Of a DNA stretch of 64,000 nucleotides, positions 53,242 through 61,118 are shown in pieces. The notes under the pieces were generated by a model. It had not been told where the DNA came from. It saw only the letters and a list, made by a program, of their open reading frames with translations, and ran no database searches. The first letter of the stretch is position 1. Every line of letters begins with the position of its first letter. The stretch comes from VRUE01 sp963824705 (lineage in GTDB: Bacteria > Actinomycetota > Thermoleophilia > Solirubrobacterales > 70-9): positions 1,116,001 through 1,180,000 of the forward strand of contig CAWGQE010000003.1 of the NCBI GenBank assembly GCA_963824705.1, read 5' to 3'. Made by a program: the position numbers and the translations under genes.

Positions 53242-56046
53242 ATGCGGATCAAATATCAGGAGACGAACCCCTTTCCGCGCGGCTCGGAGTGGCGCAAGTG
53301 GGACCTGCATGTGCACGCCCCCGGGGGCAAGCTGAACGACAACTACGGCAGCAGCGAGGAGGCACTGGAGCGCTTCTGCTCCTACCTAGCCGAGAGCGAT
53401 GTAGAGGCCTTCGGTATTGCCGACTACTTCTCCGCCTCCAACTACTTCCGTTGTCGAGCAGAGCTCGAAGCGCACCATGCCGAGCGGCACAAGGTCGTCT
53501 TCCCGAACATTGAGCTGAGACTGAACGAGAGCGTCAACCGTGACGACGAGACCGTCGAGCTCCACATCCTGCTTCGCCACGACGTAGACGAAGACCGCGT
53601 CAATAAGTTGCTCTCGACGCTGGAGACGGAGGTTAAGGAGGAGGGCCGCGACCGCCGTCTGAGTTGCATCGAATTGGAGACGACGGTGCAGTTCGAGCGC
53701 GCGACCGTGACCCGAGAGAGCATTGCGACTGCCCTGGAGAAGACCTTTGGCAAGGACCAGATCGAGGACCCGCGCGACTACATGCTGATCGTTCCTGCCA
53801 ATCACGGAGGGCTACGCTCGGATCTCTCGGAGGCACGCAAGTCCCAGCTCGCCGACATGATCGACGAACTCGCCCACGGCTTTTTCGGCAACGAAGGCAA
53901 CGTCGAGCACTACCTGAACCCCCACCGGGCGAAGGGAGGGATGACACTGCACCCAAAGCCCGTCTTCGCCGGCTCTGACGCCCACAGCTTCGAGGATCTA
54001 GAAGCCTGGCTCGGGCGCGAGGTGAAGGAAGGGCCGGCCCTCAAGTCGGTGACCTGGGTCAAGGCGGACCCGAACTTCGAGGGCCTACTGCAGACTCGGG
54101 CCGAGCCGCAGGGCAGGGTGCGAATCACTGCCAACCGGCCCGACAAAAAGGACCCTTACCGGGTGCTGGAGAGCGTCAGCTTCAGCAATACCGACGCGTT
54201 CCCCGCCAGGGTGGTCTTGAACTCGAACCTGGTTGCGGTGATCGGCCCCCGTTCCTCGGGTAAGTCTTCAATGCTCGCCCACATTGCGCATGCGATCGAC
54301 CCAGAGGAGACGGAGAGAAGGCAGCGAGAAGTCGAGCCCCACCGCAGTGATGCCGAGCTCGGGCCAGCCCCTGGAGTCAAGTGGTCGGAGGCTGCCGACA
54401 TCGGCGTAGAGGTCGAGTGGGTCGAGCCGCGCACGGACCGCGGGCGGGTGATTTACATTCCTCAGAACGCGCTCTATGCGATCAGCCAGCGCCCCGGCGA
54501 GATCACCAGGCGAATCGAGCCAACGGTGCGAGGCATGGACGAACAGTTCGATGTCGCGATGCGTCAGATGGAGGGCGCGCTGGAAGCAGCACGCGAGCAA
54601 ATCGACTCTGGGGTTGCCGATTGGTTTCGAGTCAGTGAGGCGATCGCATCGGCTGGGGAGGAGCTACTCGACCGGGGTGACCGCGGAGCGATTGAGGCCA
54701 CCCGCGAGGAACTCGGCAATTTGATTGCCGCCAAGCGAGAGGAGTCGGCGCTTGAGGACTCCGAGGCGGAGCTCTACGAGAAGGTGATGGACGAGCTCAG
54801 CGAGATCGAGACCAGACTCGCGGTGGTCGATGCTGAGACGCGTGATTTGAGGCCGCATCTGGAGCGCAGCGGCGACCAGGTTCACGCCACGCCGGCGCCG
54901 ACGGTGGAGGTGAGGGTCACGCCGACTCCCAGCGAGTTGCCCGAGGAGCTGCGTCGCGCCGTGCTCACGATCACTGGGCGGGCCGAGGAGGCAACTGTAC
55001 GGGAGTTCGCAAAGGCGCTGGTGGATTATCAGGTGGGGCTCGATAAGGAGGCGGAGGAGCTGCGTGGCCGGGACAGAGAGCGGCGAGCTGAGCACGCCGA
55101 GTTGATCAAAAAGAACGAGATGAACTCCGAGATCGAGGAGCTGACCACCGCGAGGCGGCGCCAGGACGAGCTTCTCGGCCAGATCGAGGCTGACGAAAAG
55201 CGGATTAAGGGGTTGAGGGAGGAAAAGGCTGAAGTCGGTGTGAGGGTTACGGGATTGATTGCCGCCCGCGAAGCGGCGATCGAGGAGCTCCTCTCCGTTT
55301 TCTACTTAGAGCCACGAAGGCGCGACCCGATGGCCTTTGGCTTGGAAAAAAAGTTCGATCCCGATGAGTTGGGCGGGCTGGAGGAGAGCTTCAACCGCGG
55401 TACTAACGGGCCGCTGATGGATGCCGGGCAGCCGCTGCCAAGCGAGAAATGCGCTTCCGATCCGGTCGCCTTCATGGAAGCGCTTTGCTCCGAAGAGCAA
55501 AAGTTGAAGCGAGGATATGAGCCGCCAGAGGTTGCTGCGGCAGTCCTCGGCACTAGCCCAAAGCTGCTCTTTTGGGCCGAGATCGAGGGGGATCGGATCG
55601 GGGGGTTTGAGACCTCTTCAATGAGTCCGGGCAAGCAGGCGCTGTTTGCGCTTTCACTAATCCTCGATGACACCGACGAGCCGTGGCCGCTTCTGGTTGA
55701 CCAGCCCGAGGACGACCTCGACAGCCGCTCGATAGCTACGCAGCTGGTCGGCTATCTGATCGCCCGAAAGTCGGAGCGCCAGATCATCATGGTCAGTCAC
55801 GATGCGAACCTGGTGATCGGCGCCGACGCCGAGCAGGTGATCGTCGCCAACCGCCATGGTGCCAACACCAAGAATGCAGGCGAGCGGACCTTCGACTACT
55901 TCAGTGGCTCGCTTGAGCACACCCGCGAGCGGCGTGAGGTCGAGCTGGAGCTGGAGTGCGGCGGAATCCGCGAGCACGCCTGCGACATCCTCGATGGCGG
56001 TGAGGAGGCTTTCCGTAAGCGCAAGCGCAAGTACAAGATCACTTGA
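53242..56046 (+). CDS. PHP-domain + SMC/ABC-type ATPase (TrlF-like), probable defence protein
   Basis: 934 aa, cytoplasmic. PHP phosphoesterase domain (~1-270): WDLHVHAPGG, FGIADYFS, PANHGG and FAGSDAHSFEDL provide the metal-binding His/Asp. SMC-like ATPase: Walker A AVIGPRSSGKSS (~333), long charged coiled coils (~420-690), ABC-like signature SMSPGKQALFAL (~795), Walker B LLVDQPEDDLDSRS (~816) and a switch His in VSHDANLVIGAD. Known TrlF/PHP-SMC proteins are associated with nucleic-acid damage and phage conflict systems. Specific substrate unknown. Confidence 0.88.
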   Translation: MRIKYQETNPFPRGSEWRKWDLHVHAPGGKLNDNYGSSEEALERFCSYLAESDVEAFGIADYFSASNYFRCRAELEAHHAERHKVVFPNIELRLNESVNRDDETVELHILLRHDVDEDRVNKLLSTLETEVKEEGRDRRLSCIELETTVQFERATVTRESIATALEKTFGKDQIEDPRDYMLIVPANHGGLRSDLSEARKSQLADMIDELAHGFFGNEGNVEHYLNPHRAKGGMTLHPKPVFAGSDAHSFEDLEAWLGREVKEGPALKSVTWVKADPNFEGLLQTRAEPQGRVRITANRPDKKDPYRVLESVSFSNTDAFPARVVLNSNLVAVIGPRSSGKSSMLAHIAHAIDPEETERRQREVEPHRSDAELGPAPGVKWSEAADIGVEVEWVEPRTDRGRVIYIPQNALYAISQRPGEITRRIEPTVRGMDEQFDVAMRQMEGALEAAREQIDSGVADWFRVSEAIASAGEELLDRGDRGAIEATREELGNLIAAKREESALEDSEAELYEKVMDELSEIETRLAVVDAETRDLRPHLERSGDQVHATPAPTVEVRVTPTPSELPEELRRAVLTITGRAEEATVREFAKALVDYQVGLDKEAEELRGRDRERRAEHAELIKKNEMNSEIEELTTARRRQDELLGQIEADEKRIKGLREEKAEVGVRVTGLIAAREAAIEELLSVFYLEPRRRDPMAFGLEKKFDPDELGGLEESFNRGTNGPLMDAGQPLPSEKCASDPVAFMEALCSEEQKLKRGYEPPEVAAAVLGTSPKLLFWAEIEGDRIGGFETSSMSPGKQALFALSLILDDTDEPWPLLVDQPEDDLDSRSIATQLVGYLIARKSERQIIMVSHDANLVIGADAEQVIVANRHGANTKNAGERTFDYFSGSLEHTRERREVELELECGGIREHACDILDGGEEAFRKRKRKYKIT

Positions 56047-56275
56047 ACGGCGCTGGAGCGCGATACCAAACCTCGTCGGCGAAAAGGCAAGCGGGGATCT
56101 AGATTTCAGAGAGGTTGGCGCTCCATTTTTCTGCCGGTTGATGGTCAGGATGGTGGCGCCCTTCTCGTAGCGGCGGCTGGGCCACCTGGAACAGGTGGGA
56201 AGCGGGGCCTCGCCCGGCATCGGGAGATAGCCCAGCTCGTCCGATCACGGGTCATCCGGTCTAGCATTCGGCGAC

Positions 56276-57082
56276 GTGTGGGGCGCCCTCATCAGTCCGG
56301 ACGCGCTTAAGGGCGACGTTCGGACCTTCTACCAAATCGCGGCGACGCTGATCCCGCTCCTGCTGTTTGGGGGCGTCGTGGTCGAGCGGTTCATCCCGCC
56401 CAAACGTCGCTGGAGACCGGGCCATTTCTTGGCTACCGCGTCGGTGATCCCGATAGTTGGTTTCTACTCGATCTACGCCGAGGTGCTCGCAATCCAGGCC
56501 TTGGTCACCGGGGAAACGGACACCCTGACGAGCTACGTGGTCTCGGGGGCCATCGTCGGCGGGATGCTTGCCGTGATTTGCTCGATCTGGCTGCCGTGGG
56601 GGCTGCGCGCGATACAGGCGATACAGAAGAGTGGCGAGTCGGTCTCGCGTCCCATGCTTTGGACGGTGGCTCTGCCGACCGTGGCCATCGGCGTCATCCT
56701 GTTCCTAAGGCTTGCGTCGGCCGTTGACGACGCCAGGTCGACCGAACGGGCTAGAAACTACGCGATGGCTGCACAGAAGCTCATCGATGAACTGAACGTC
56801 GTCCGCGGAAGCATCAACCGCGAGATGGTGCGCTCGAGAGGTCTCCAGCAAGAACTCATGAGGGCCAAGGAGTTCCATGAAGGCCGGCGCTCCCTCGCGC
56901 TGTTGACCGCTCGAAACAGGCTGCGTCAATTTATTGTCCTTGACCGCAAGAAGGAAGACCGGCTGATACTCGAGTCCGTGAACCTCTACAGGGAAACGGT
57001 CGGCCTGCCCACCCTCAAGCGCATCATCGACAAGCGCCATCCGCCACCACGAAGGGCACGCGGAGAAGCGACAGAAGGGTGA
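56276..57082 (+). CDS. Polytopic membrane protein with C-terminal helical domain
   Basis: 268 aa from the frame opening at GTG 56276. Four transmembrane helices in the first 150 residues (AATLIPLLLFGGVVVERF, HFLATASVIPIVGFYSIY, GAIVGGMLAVICSIWLPWGL, LWTVALPTVAIGVILFLRLA) and a charged cytoplasmic tail with probable coiled coil. Follows the PHP-SMC gene by 229 bases that contain no gene. Function unknown. Confidence 0.7.
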   Translation: MWGALISPDALKGDVRTFYQIAATLIPLLLFGGVVVERFIPPKRRWRPGHFLATASVIPIVGFYSIYAEVLAIQALVTGETDTLTSYVVSGAIVGGMLAVICSIWLPWGLRAIQAIQKSGESVSRPMLWTVALPTVAIGVILFLRLASAVDDARSTERARNYAMAAQKLIDELNVVRGSINREMVRSRGLQQELMRAKEFHEGRRSLALLTARNRLRQFIVLDRKKEDRLILESVNLYRETVGLPTLKRIIDKRHPPPRRARGEATEG

Positions 57083-57134
57083 TGGCACAGGAGGCACGTC
57101 CGAGCCATAGGCTTCGGCTTGCCCGAGTCCTCGA

Positions 57135-57422
57135 TCAGAACTGCGGAAAGTCGGGGTCGGTTTCGGCCATCGAGTCGAAGACGGCCTGGGTGCCGGCGTC
57201 GCCGGTCGTCAGGGTCATCCTCGCGTCGCTGGCCCCGCGAGCGGGGGAGAGGTTCAGGATCGCTGGCGTTGGCATCGAGGCGGCGGCGGTGGCAGCGGGC
57301 GCGTGGATCGTCACGTCACGGCGCTCCCTGCGGGGACGCCAGCGCCACGCCAGGTAGAGACCGAGGACGGTGAGGACGGAGTCGAGCCAGCCCCGGATTT
57401 CGTTCAGCAGCGACGGCTTCAC
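57135..57422 (-). CDS. Small hypothetical protein
   Basis: 95 aa. A possible N-terminal membrane segment (LDSVLTVLGLYLAWRW) followed by a basic RPRRERRD and a polar tail. Convergent with the 56276 gene. Weakly supported; retained because the plus-strand alternatives look like shadow frames. Confidence 0.4.
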   Translation of the reverse strand: MKPSLLNEIRGWLDSVLTVLGLYLAWRWRPRRERRDVTIHAPAATAAASMPTPAILNLSPARGASDARMTLTTGDAGTQAVFDSMAETDPDFPQF

Positions 57423-57469
57423 TCCACCGAGGATAGCCCGCTACGCAGGCGACGAGCGGCCGTTCGGCC

Positions 57470-58069
57470 TCAGCCCGAGAGCACCGCTACGACGGCGGCG
57501 GCGAGGAGAATGCCAGCGGCTCCGCCGACGATGAGAACGAGCAAGGGGTGCTCACGGCGCCCCCACCACGACATCACCCACTCGGCAGACTCGCGGAACC
57601 GCTGGCTCACTTCGCGCAGCCGTTGACCCGCGCTGCGCCGTGCCTTGAGTTGGGCTTCGAGAGCCTCGATCTGTGTCGGCAGCATTTCGAGGACTTCCTG
57701 GCGGACGGCCTCGGTGTAGGGACTTTTCCCTCCCATCCCGAAATTCTCCTCGCGTCCAAACATGGCTGCCCTGAGGTTGTCGGTAACGAAGTATTTATCG
57801 CCGGTGTTGGTATTTTCCCCGTAGACGACAACCCTCCCGGCGCCTGACACGTTGATTGCCGCTTCCGCTTGAGGCGCGAGCCCCTTGAGTTCCTCTTCCC
57901 TCGCCTTAAGCTGTGCGGCCGACCAACCGGTTTCCGCCCCCTCCTCTGCTCGGCATTTCTTTGCTTCGAGGTACTCGTCGTACCTCTTCTGGAACCTCTT
58001 AAGGAACCTCATATGACGCTTGACGATGTAGCGTGGTTCGGGCACTGGAGGCGGAATGATAGAAGCCAC
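57470..58069 (-). CDS. Hypothetical tail-anchored protein
   Basis: 199 aa. Basic helical N-terminus (KRHMRFLKRFQKRYDEYLEAK), acidic middle with INVSGAGRVVVYGENTNTGDKYFVTDN, helical MLPTQIEALEAQLKARRSAGQ and a C-terminal transmembrane helix (LLVLIVGGAAGILLAAAVVAVL). Cytoplasmic domain anchored by its tail; no known function. Confidence 0.65.
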   Translation of the reverse strand: MASIIPPPVPEPRYIVKRHMRFLKRFQKRYDEYLEAKKCRAEEGAETGWSAAQLKAREEELKGLAPQAEAAINVSGAGRVVVYGENTNTGDKYFVTDNLRAAMFGREENFGMGGKSPYTEAVRQEVLEMLPTQIEALEAQLKARRSAGQRLREVSQRFRESAEWVMSWWGRREHPLLVLIVGGAAGILLAAAVVAVLSG

Positions 58070-58125
58070 GCTCGTCGCTGAGCAGTCAGCCTAGATTCAG
58101 TTATCCCTCGGGACTTTGGGTCTGG

Positions 58126-58732
58126 TTGAGGCCGACGTCTAGCTACTTCCCCCGGAAAACTCCCGGGCATGAAAACGGCCGCGCGGAGGTGGCCGAGCTC
58201 GAGGCCTGGCTGGAGGAGAGCCACGCCGAGTCCCGGGGGCTCTGGCTGAAGATCGCCAAGAAAGGGACCCGAGCCACCTAGCGTCACCTACGGGGAGGCG
58301 CTGGAGCTGGCGCTCTGCTTCGGCTGGATCGACGGCCAGAAGTGCGGTTTCGACGAGCGCCACTTCCTGCAGCGGTTCACGCCGCGCCGTCCCGGCGGCT
58401 GCTGGTCGAAGATCAACCGCGAGAAGGCGGAAGCGCTGCTCGCGGCTGGCGCGATGCGACCGGCGGGGCTGGCCGAGGTCGAAGCGGCCAAAGCCGATGG
58501 TCGCTGGGAGGCCGCCTACGAGGGCCAGCGCGCGGCGGGGGTGCCGGGTAACCCGCGGCGCGAGCTCGACGCCAATCCCGCCGTGGCCGAGTTCTTCGCC
58601 GAGCTCGACAGCAGCGCCAATCGTTATGCGATCGTCTACCGCCTTGGCGACGCGAAGAAGCCGGAGACGCGCGAGCGGCAGCTGCGCAAGTTCGTCGCCA
58701 TGCTGGAGCGCGGCGAGAAGATCCATCCCTGA
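58126..58732 (+). pseudogene. YdeI/OmpD-associated family protein, frameshifted
   Basis: First frame: AEVAELEAWLEESHAESRGLWLKIAKKGT. Dropping one base at the CGA codon (58270) joins it to EPPSVTYGEALELALCFGWIDGQKCGFDERHFLQRF and on through MRPAGLAEVEAAKADGRW to the stop at 58732; these are strong family signatures. Start is uncertain (TTG at 58126 is one choice). Role of the family is unclear (antimicrobial-peptide or bacteriocin resistance has been proposed). Last gene before the right island end. Confidence 0.75.
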
Positions 58733-58735
58733 TCC

Positions 58736-58761
58736 AGGCACTTGCCCCGGGGTAAGTGCCT
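58736..58761. repeat. Conserved island-end hairpin, copy 3
   Basis: AGGCACTT-G-CCCC and GGGG-T-AAGTGCCT form a 26-base palindrome with one wobble pair and no loop. Shares the 8-bp AGGCACTT arm with the hairpins at 9586 and 58892. Begins directly after the YdeI-like stop. Confidence 0.55.
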
Positions 58762-58891
58762 CGCCACGGTGGAATGCCGCGTGTACAAAAGCAAGAGGCG
58801 GCCGGGTGGCCAGTCAACGAAGGCGTCGGCAATGTCAACCCGGGCGGACCTGTATCGCCCGGCGGGGGCACTGGAACCGCCGAGGCGAGTT

Positions 58892-58919
58892 TCAGGCACT
58901 TCTGGCGGGAAGTGCCTGA
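58892..58919. repeat. Conserved island-end hairpin, copy 2
   Basis: TCAGGCACTTC (58892-58902) pairs with GAAGTGCCTGA (58909-58919) around TGGCGG. Nearly identical to the 9586 copy; flanking ATATGC-rich sequence on its right matches the left flank of the 9586 copy in inverted orientation. Confidence 0.6.
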
Positions 58920-59039
58920 CTCGCTGCATATCCGTGCATATCCCTGCCTATTTGCCGTCAGGGTCGCGTTTGCCTGGATTTGCAAAGCCGCCGCAAATAG
59001 GCATAATCAGGGGGCGCGGCTCCCTGGTGACCTTGGCCA

Positions 59040-59082
59040 TTGCCATGCAGAAGGTCGAGGGTTCGAATCCCTTCAGCCGCTT
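59040..59082 (+). repeat. Right attachment repeat (attR / inter-element att), 43 bp
   Basis: Exact copy of the tRNA-Gly 3' end (7693-7735); the 5' half of the tRNA is absent, so this is not a functional tRNA. Followed by a second head-cassette leader, as is the intact tRNA, which suggests this is the junction between two tandem elements rather than the end of all accessory DNA. Confidence 0.88.
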
Positions 59083-59146
59083 TTCCTGCAAATCGGCACT
59101 TTCCAACGCGCGAGGAAAGCCGGAACCACCCCCGTATATCCCCTCC

Positions 59147-59170
59147 ATTTGGGGAACTAGTTCCCCAAAT
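59147..59170. promoter_or_regulatory. Perfect 24-bp palindrome, copy 2
   Basis: Arms ATTTGGGGAACT and exact complement. Same position relative to att and cassette as 7810-7833, same length and CTAG centre, but different arm bases changed in matched pairs. Confidence 0.6.
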
Positions 59171-59259
59171 CACGTCGATACGCGCTGATCGGCGGCGATT
59201 CCCGGTAAATCCGCCTCGCTTCCGCCTCGCAGCGGAGCTAGGTTCGCCCCCAGACATAA

Positions 59260-59395
59260 AGTGCCCCGGCGACGTTGACGCGCCCCGGGGCGTGGCACCG
59301 AAGACAACGCCTTCGATGCAAGCGAAAAGCTACTCGCCGAAGTCCTTTGACGGCGGCATCCCGGCGGCTCTTCGGTGCCCTGACCGAAAGGAGAG
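59260..59395 (+). ncRNA. Structured 5' leader of head cassette 2
   Basis: GC hairpin (GCCCCGG with CCGGGGC), then GGCACCGAAG (59294-59303) with CTTCGGTGCC (59370-59379), the alternative TTCGGT/ACCGAA hairpin (ACCGAA at 59383-59388) and the AAAGGAG ribosome-binding site, all as in copy 1. The inner GTAGCTT arm of copy 1 is not kept here, so the outer stem and the SD-proximal hairpin are the conserved elements. Confidence 0.55.
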
Positions 59396-59401
59396 GGCAC
59401 C

Positions 59402-59809
59402 ATGCCCCACAGCACCGCCGCGATCAACGGCGAGCAGCGCGAGGCGATCTATGAGTTCCTCGTCGAACAGCTGAGCCGCCTCACCGACCTGCCTCTCGCC
59501 ATAAAGCGCGAGGACTTCGACACCGCCAAGCGCCTCGCTCGGGAGTTCAGCCAGTACTTCCGGCTGCTCGACGATCTCGGCTGGGGTGCGGACGGTCGGC
59601 TGGAGGTCGCGCTGACCATGTCGTCCGAGGAACTCGTCGACGCCCTGCGTCGCCTCTATACAGACGCAGACGGCGCCTTGAGAGGATCCCCCGAAGAACG
59701 GGAGGCCCGCGAAGCCGAGGAAGCCGACCGGCGGCGAGACCAGCTTGTCCTCGACACCGCCTCGAGCCTGCTTGCCGAGCTCCTGGCCGGTGGAGAGGAG
59801 TCGGCATGA
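59402..59809 (+). CDS. Head-cassette protein A, copy 2
   Basis: 135 aa. Same length as copy 1 (8068) and by eye about three quarters identical, with the shared EDFDTAKRLAREFSQ, SPEEREAR and RRRDQLVLDTAS. ATG preceded by AAAGGAG. Overlaps the next gene by 4 bases, as in copy 1. Confidence 0.8.
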   Translation: MPHSTAAINGEQREAIYEFLVEQLSRLTDLPLAIKREDFDTAKRLAREFSQYFRLLDDLGWGADGRLEVALTMSSEELVDALRRLYTDADGALRGSPEEREAREAEEADRRRDQLVLDTASSLLAELLAGGEESA

Positions 59810-60033
59810 AGGCCACGGCAAAGCGCCTCCGCCCCGGCGAGCTTGACGGCCTCGTCCTCGCCTATCTCAAGAAGCACAAAGACGAGGGCCCGCTGACCGC
59901 CGGCGTGATCGCCAAGGGGATCGAGCGCTCCTCGGGCGCTGTCGCCAACTGCCTCGGCCGTTTGGCGAAGGCGAAGAAGGTTCGTCAGGCAAAACGCAAG
60001 CCGCGTAGCTACGTCGTCAAGGAGGTGGAGTAG
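59806..60033 (+). CDS. Small winged-helix DNA-binding protein, copy 2
   Basis: 75 aa, same length and winged-helix pattern as copy 1: LTAGVIAKGIERSSGAVANC is the helix-turn-helix core and AKRKPRSYVVKEVE the basic wing. Confidence 0.75.
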   Translation: MKATAKRLRPGELDGLVLAYLKKHKDEGPLTAGVIAKGIERSSGAVANCLGRLAKAKKVRQAKRKPRSYVVKEVE

Positions 60034-60035
60034 CG

Positions 60036-60422
60036 ATGAGGAGGCGAGCTATTCCCCAGCGGCCGCCGCTCTTCCCCAAGTCGGTCCCGCCCGGCCTCAA
60101 CTACGCGGTCGTCACGGGGACGCTGATCTCCGACCCCATAGAGGACGCGGGGCCGGGAGGCGAGCCGCTGACCCTCCTGGAGATCAAATTCCCGGTGGCC
60201 CACCCCGAAGATCCGCGGCTGCTGTGGACCTACGCCTTCTACGACGTCCAGGTACCGGCCAAAGTCGGCGGGCAGGACATCGAGGAGCTGCGCGCGGGTG
60301 CCACGGTGCTCGTAGCGGGTCAGCTCAGCCAGCGGCCCGATCGCATTGACGAGCAGGCGGCGATAGTCGCCATTCTCGTCAAGCCGGGGCCGCGTCCAGA
60401 GCCGCCCGATCCGTCCCGATAG
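60036..60422 (+). CDS. OB-fold (SSB-like) protein, copy 2
   Basis: 128 aa. NYAVVTGTLISDPIEDAGPG, LTLLEIKFPVAHPEDPRLLW and VLVAGQLSQR match copy 1 nearly residue by residue; the termini differ. Two bases separate it from the winged-helix stop, as in copy 1. Confidence 0.7.
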   Translation: MRRRAIPQRPPLFPKSVPPGLNYAVVTGTLISDPIEDAGPGGEPLTLLEIKFPVAHPEDPRLLWTYAFYDVQVPAKVGGQDIEELRAGATVLVAGQLSQRPDRIDEQAAIVAILVKPGPRPEPPDPSR

Positions 60423-60424
60423 CG

Positions 60425-60739
60425 ATGTTCAAGCAAGAGGTCGCCGATCGCTTCGCCGAGAACCTACGTCGCTGCCGCAGGCGCTCTGGATTGTCCCAGG
60501 AAAAGCTGGGCTACCGGGCCTCGCTCCACAGGACCGAGATCGGTCTCCTGGAGCGAGGCGCGCGCATACCCCAGCTCGACACGATCCTCAAGGTCGCAGG
60601 CGGTCTTTCCATTTCCCCATGTGATCTGATTGAAGGCATGGTCTGGCAGCCCGGTAGCTTCTCGCCGGGAGAGTTTGAGCTAACCGAAGACTCAGATCGG
60701 GGGGCTCAGAATGACGCGCGTCCCCCCGACGATGCCTGA
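60425..60739 (+). CDS. XRE-family helix-turn-helix regulator, copy 2
   Basis: 104 aa. HTH region GLSQEKLGYRASLHRTEIG is identical to copy 1, with divergence only near the C-terminus (QPGSFSPGEFELTEDSDR). If the two repressors see different palindromes, specificity must lie outside the recognition helix, or the palindromes are not their targets. Confidence 0.88.
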   Translation: MFKQEVADRFAENLRRCRRRSGLSQEKLGYRASLHRTEIGLLERGARIPQLDTILKVAGGLSISPCDLIEGMVWQPGSFSPGEFELTEDSDRGAQNDARPPDDA

Positions 60740-61118
60740 GAGATCCTCGCCATCACGGAGCGGGCGCAACAGCGATTGCTCTCTAGCCTTTTGCGCGCGC
60801 GATGACTGGGCACTTCGTGATGCTGTCTTCCGGTTAGTTCCGGGGAATTCGAAGATGCGGGCCGCTCGGTGGGCAGAGTGCTTGTTGTAGACGACCTTGC
60901 GTAGCCCTTGAATTTGGTTGACATGGATTAGTCAAAACGTACGCGGCGTTGACACTTATTCGTGTGAAAAATAGTGGAGTTTTATCCAGCGATCCCGGAA
61001 GTACAACTATTGAGTATGCAACGAAGTAACTTCCTCGATAGGGTCGGCGCGCTCGCAAACTCACCGAAGGGTCTCGTTCTTGGCAGGCAGGGGGTCGTCG
61101 CAGAGCAGCATCTACCGC
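60740..61118. other. Intergenic region before the second YD-repeat gene
   Basis: No gene seen. The stretch 60900-61020 is clearly AT-richer than its surroundings and contains TTGACA at 60918 and 60949, with a poor -10 candidate (TAGTGG, 60972) 17 bases after the second. Probably holds the promoter of the YD-repeat gene. Confidence 0.4.

Larger units (their letters stand above)
7693..59082. mobile_element. About 51-kb integrative conjugative element / genomic island in tRNA-Gly
   Basis: Bounded by exact 43-bp direct repeats of the tRNA-Gly 3' end. Inside are a tyrosine integrase with an adjacent Xis-like gene (48,016-50,152), Gram-positive type IV secretion genes (TcpC, VirB2-like, TcpE-like, VirB4, VirB6, NlpC/P60 hydrolase, VirD4), a replication-relaxation-like gene, a methyltransferase, possible defence genes and surface-protein cargo. 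Frame breaks in the VirB4, VirD4 and relaxation genes mean self-transfer may be lost unless these are sequence errors or recoded. The integrase lies about 9 kb inside the right end, which is unusual. Confidence 0.8.

Noticed and set aside
59040..59082. Second tRNA-Gly gene
   Set aside because: Only the 3' part from the anticodon loop onward is present; acceptor and D-arm 5' sequences are missing.
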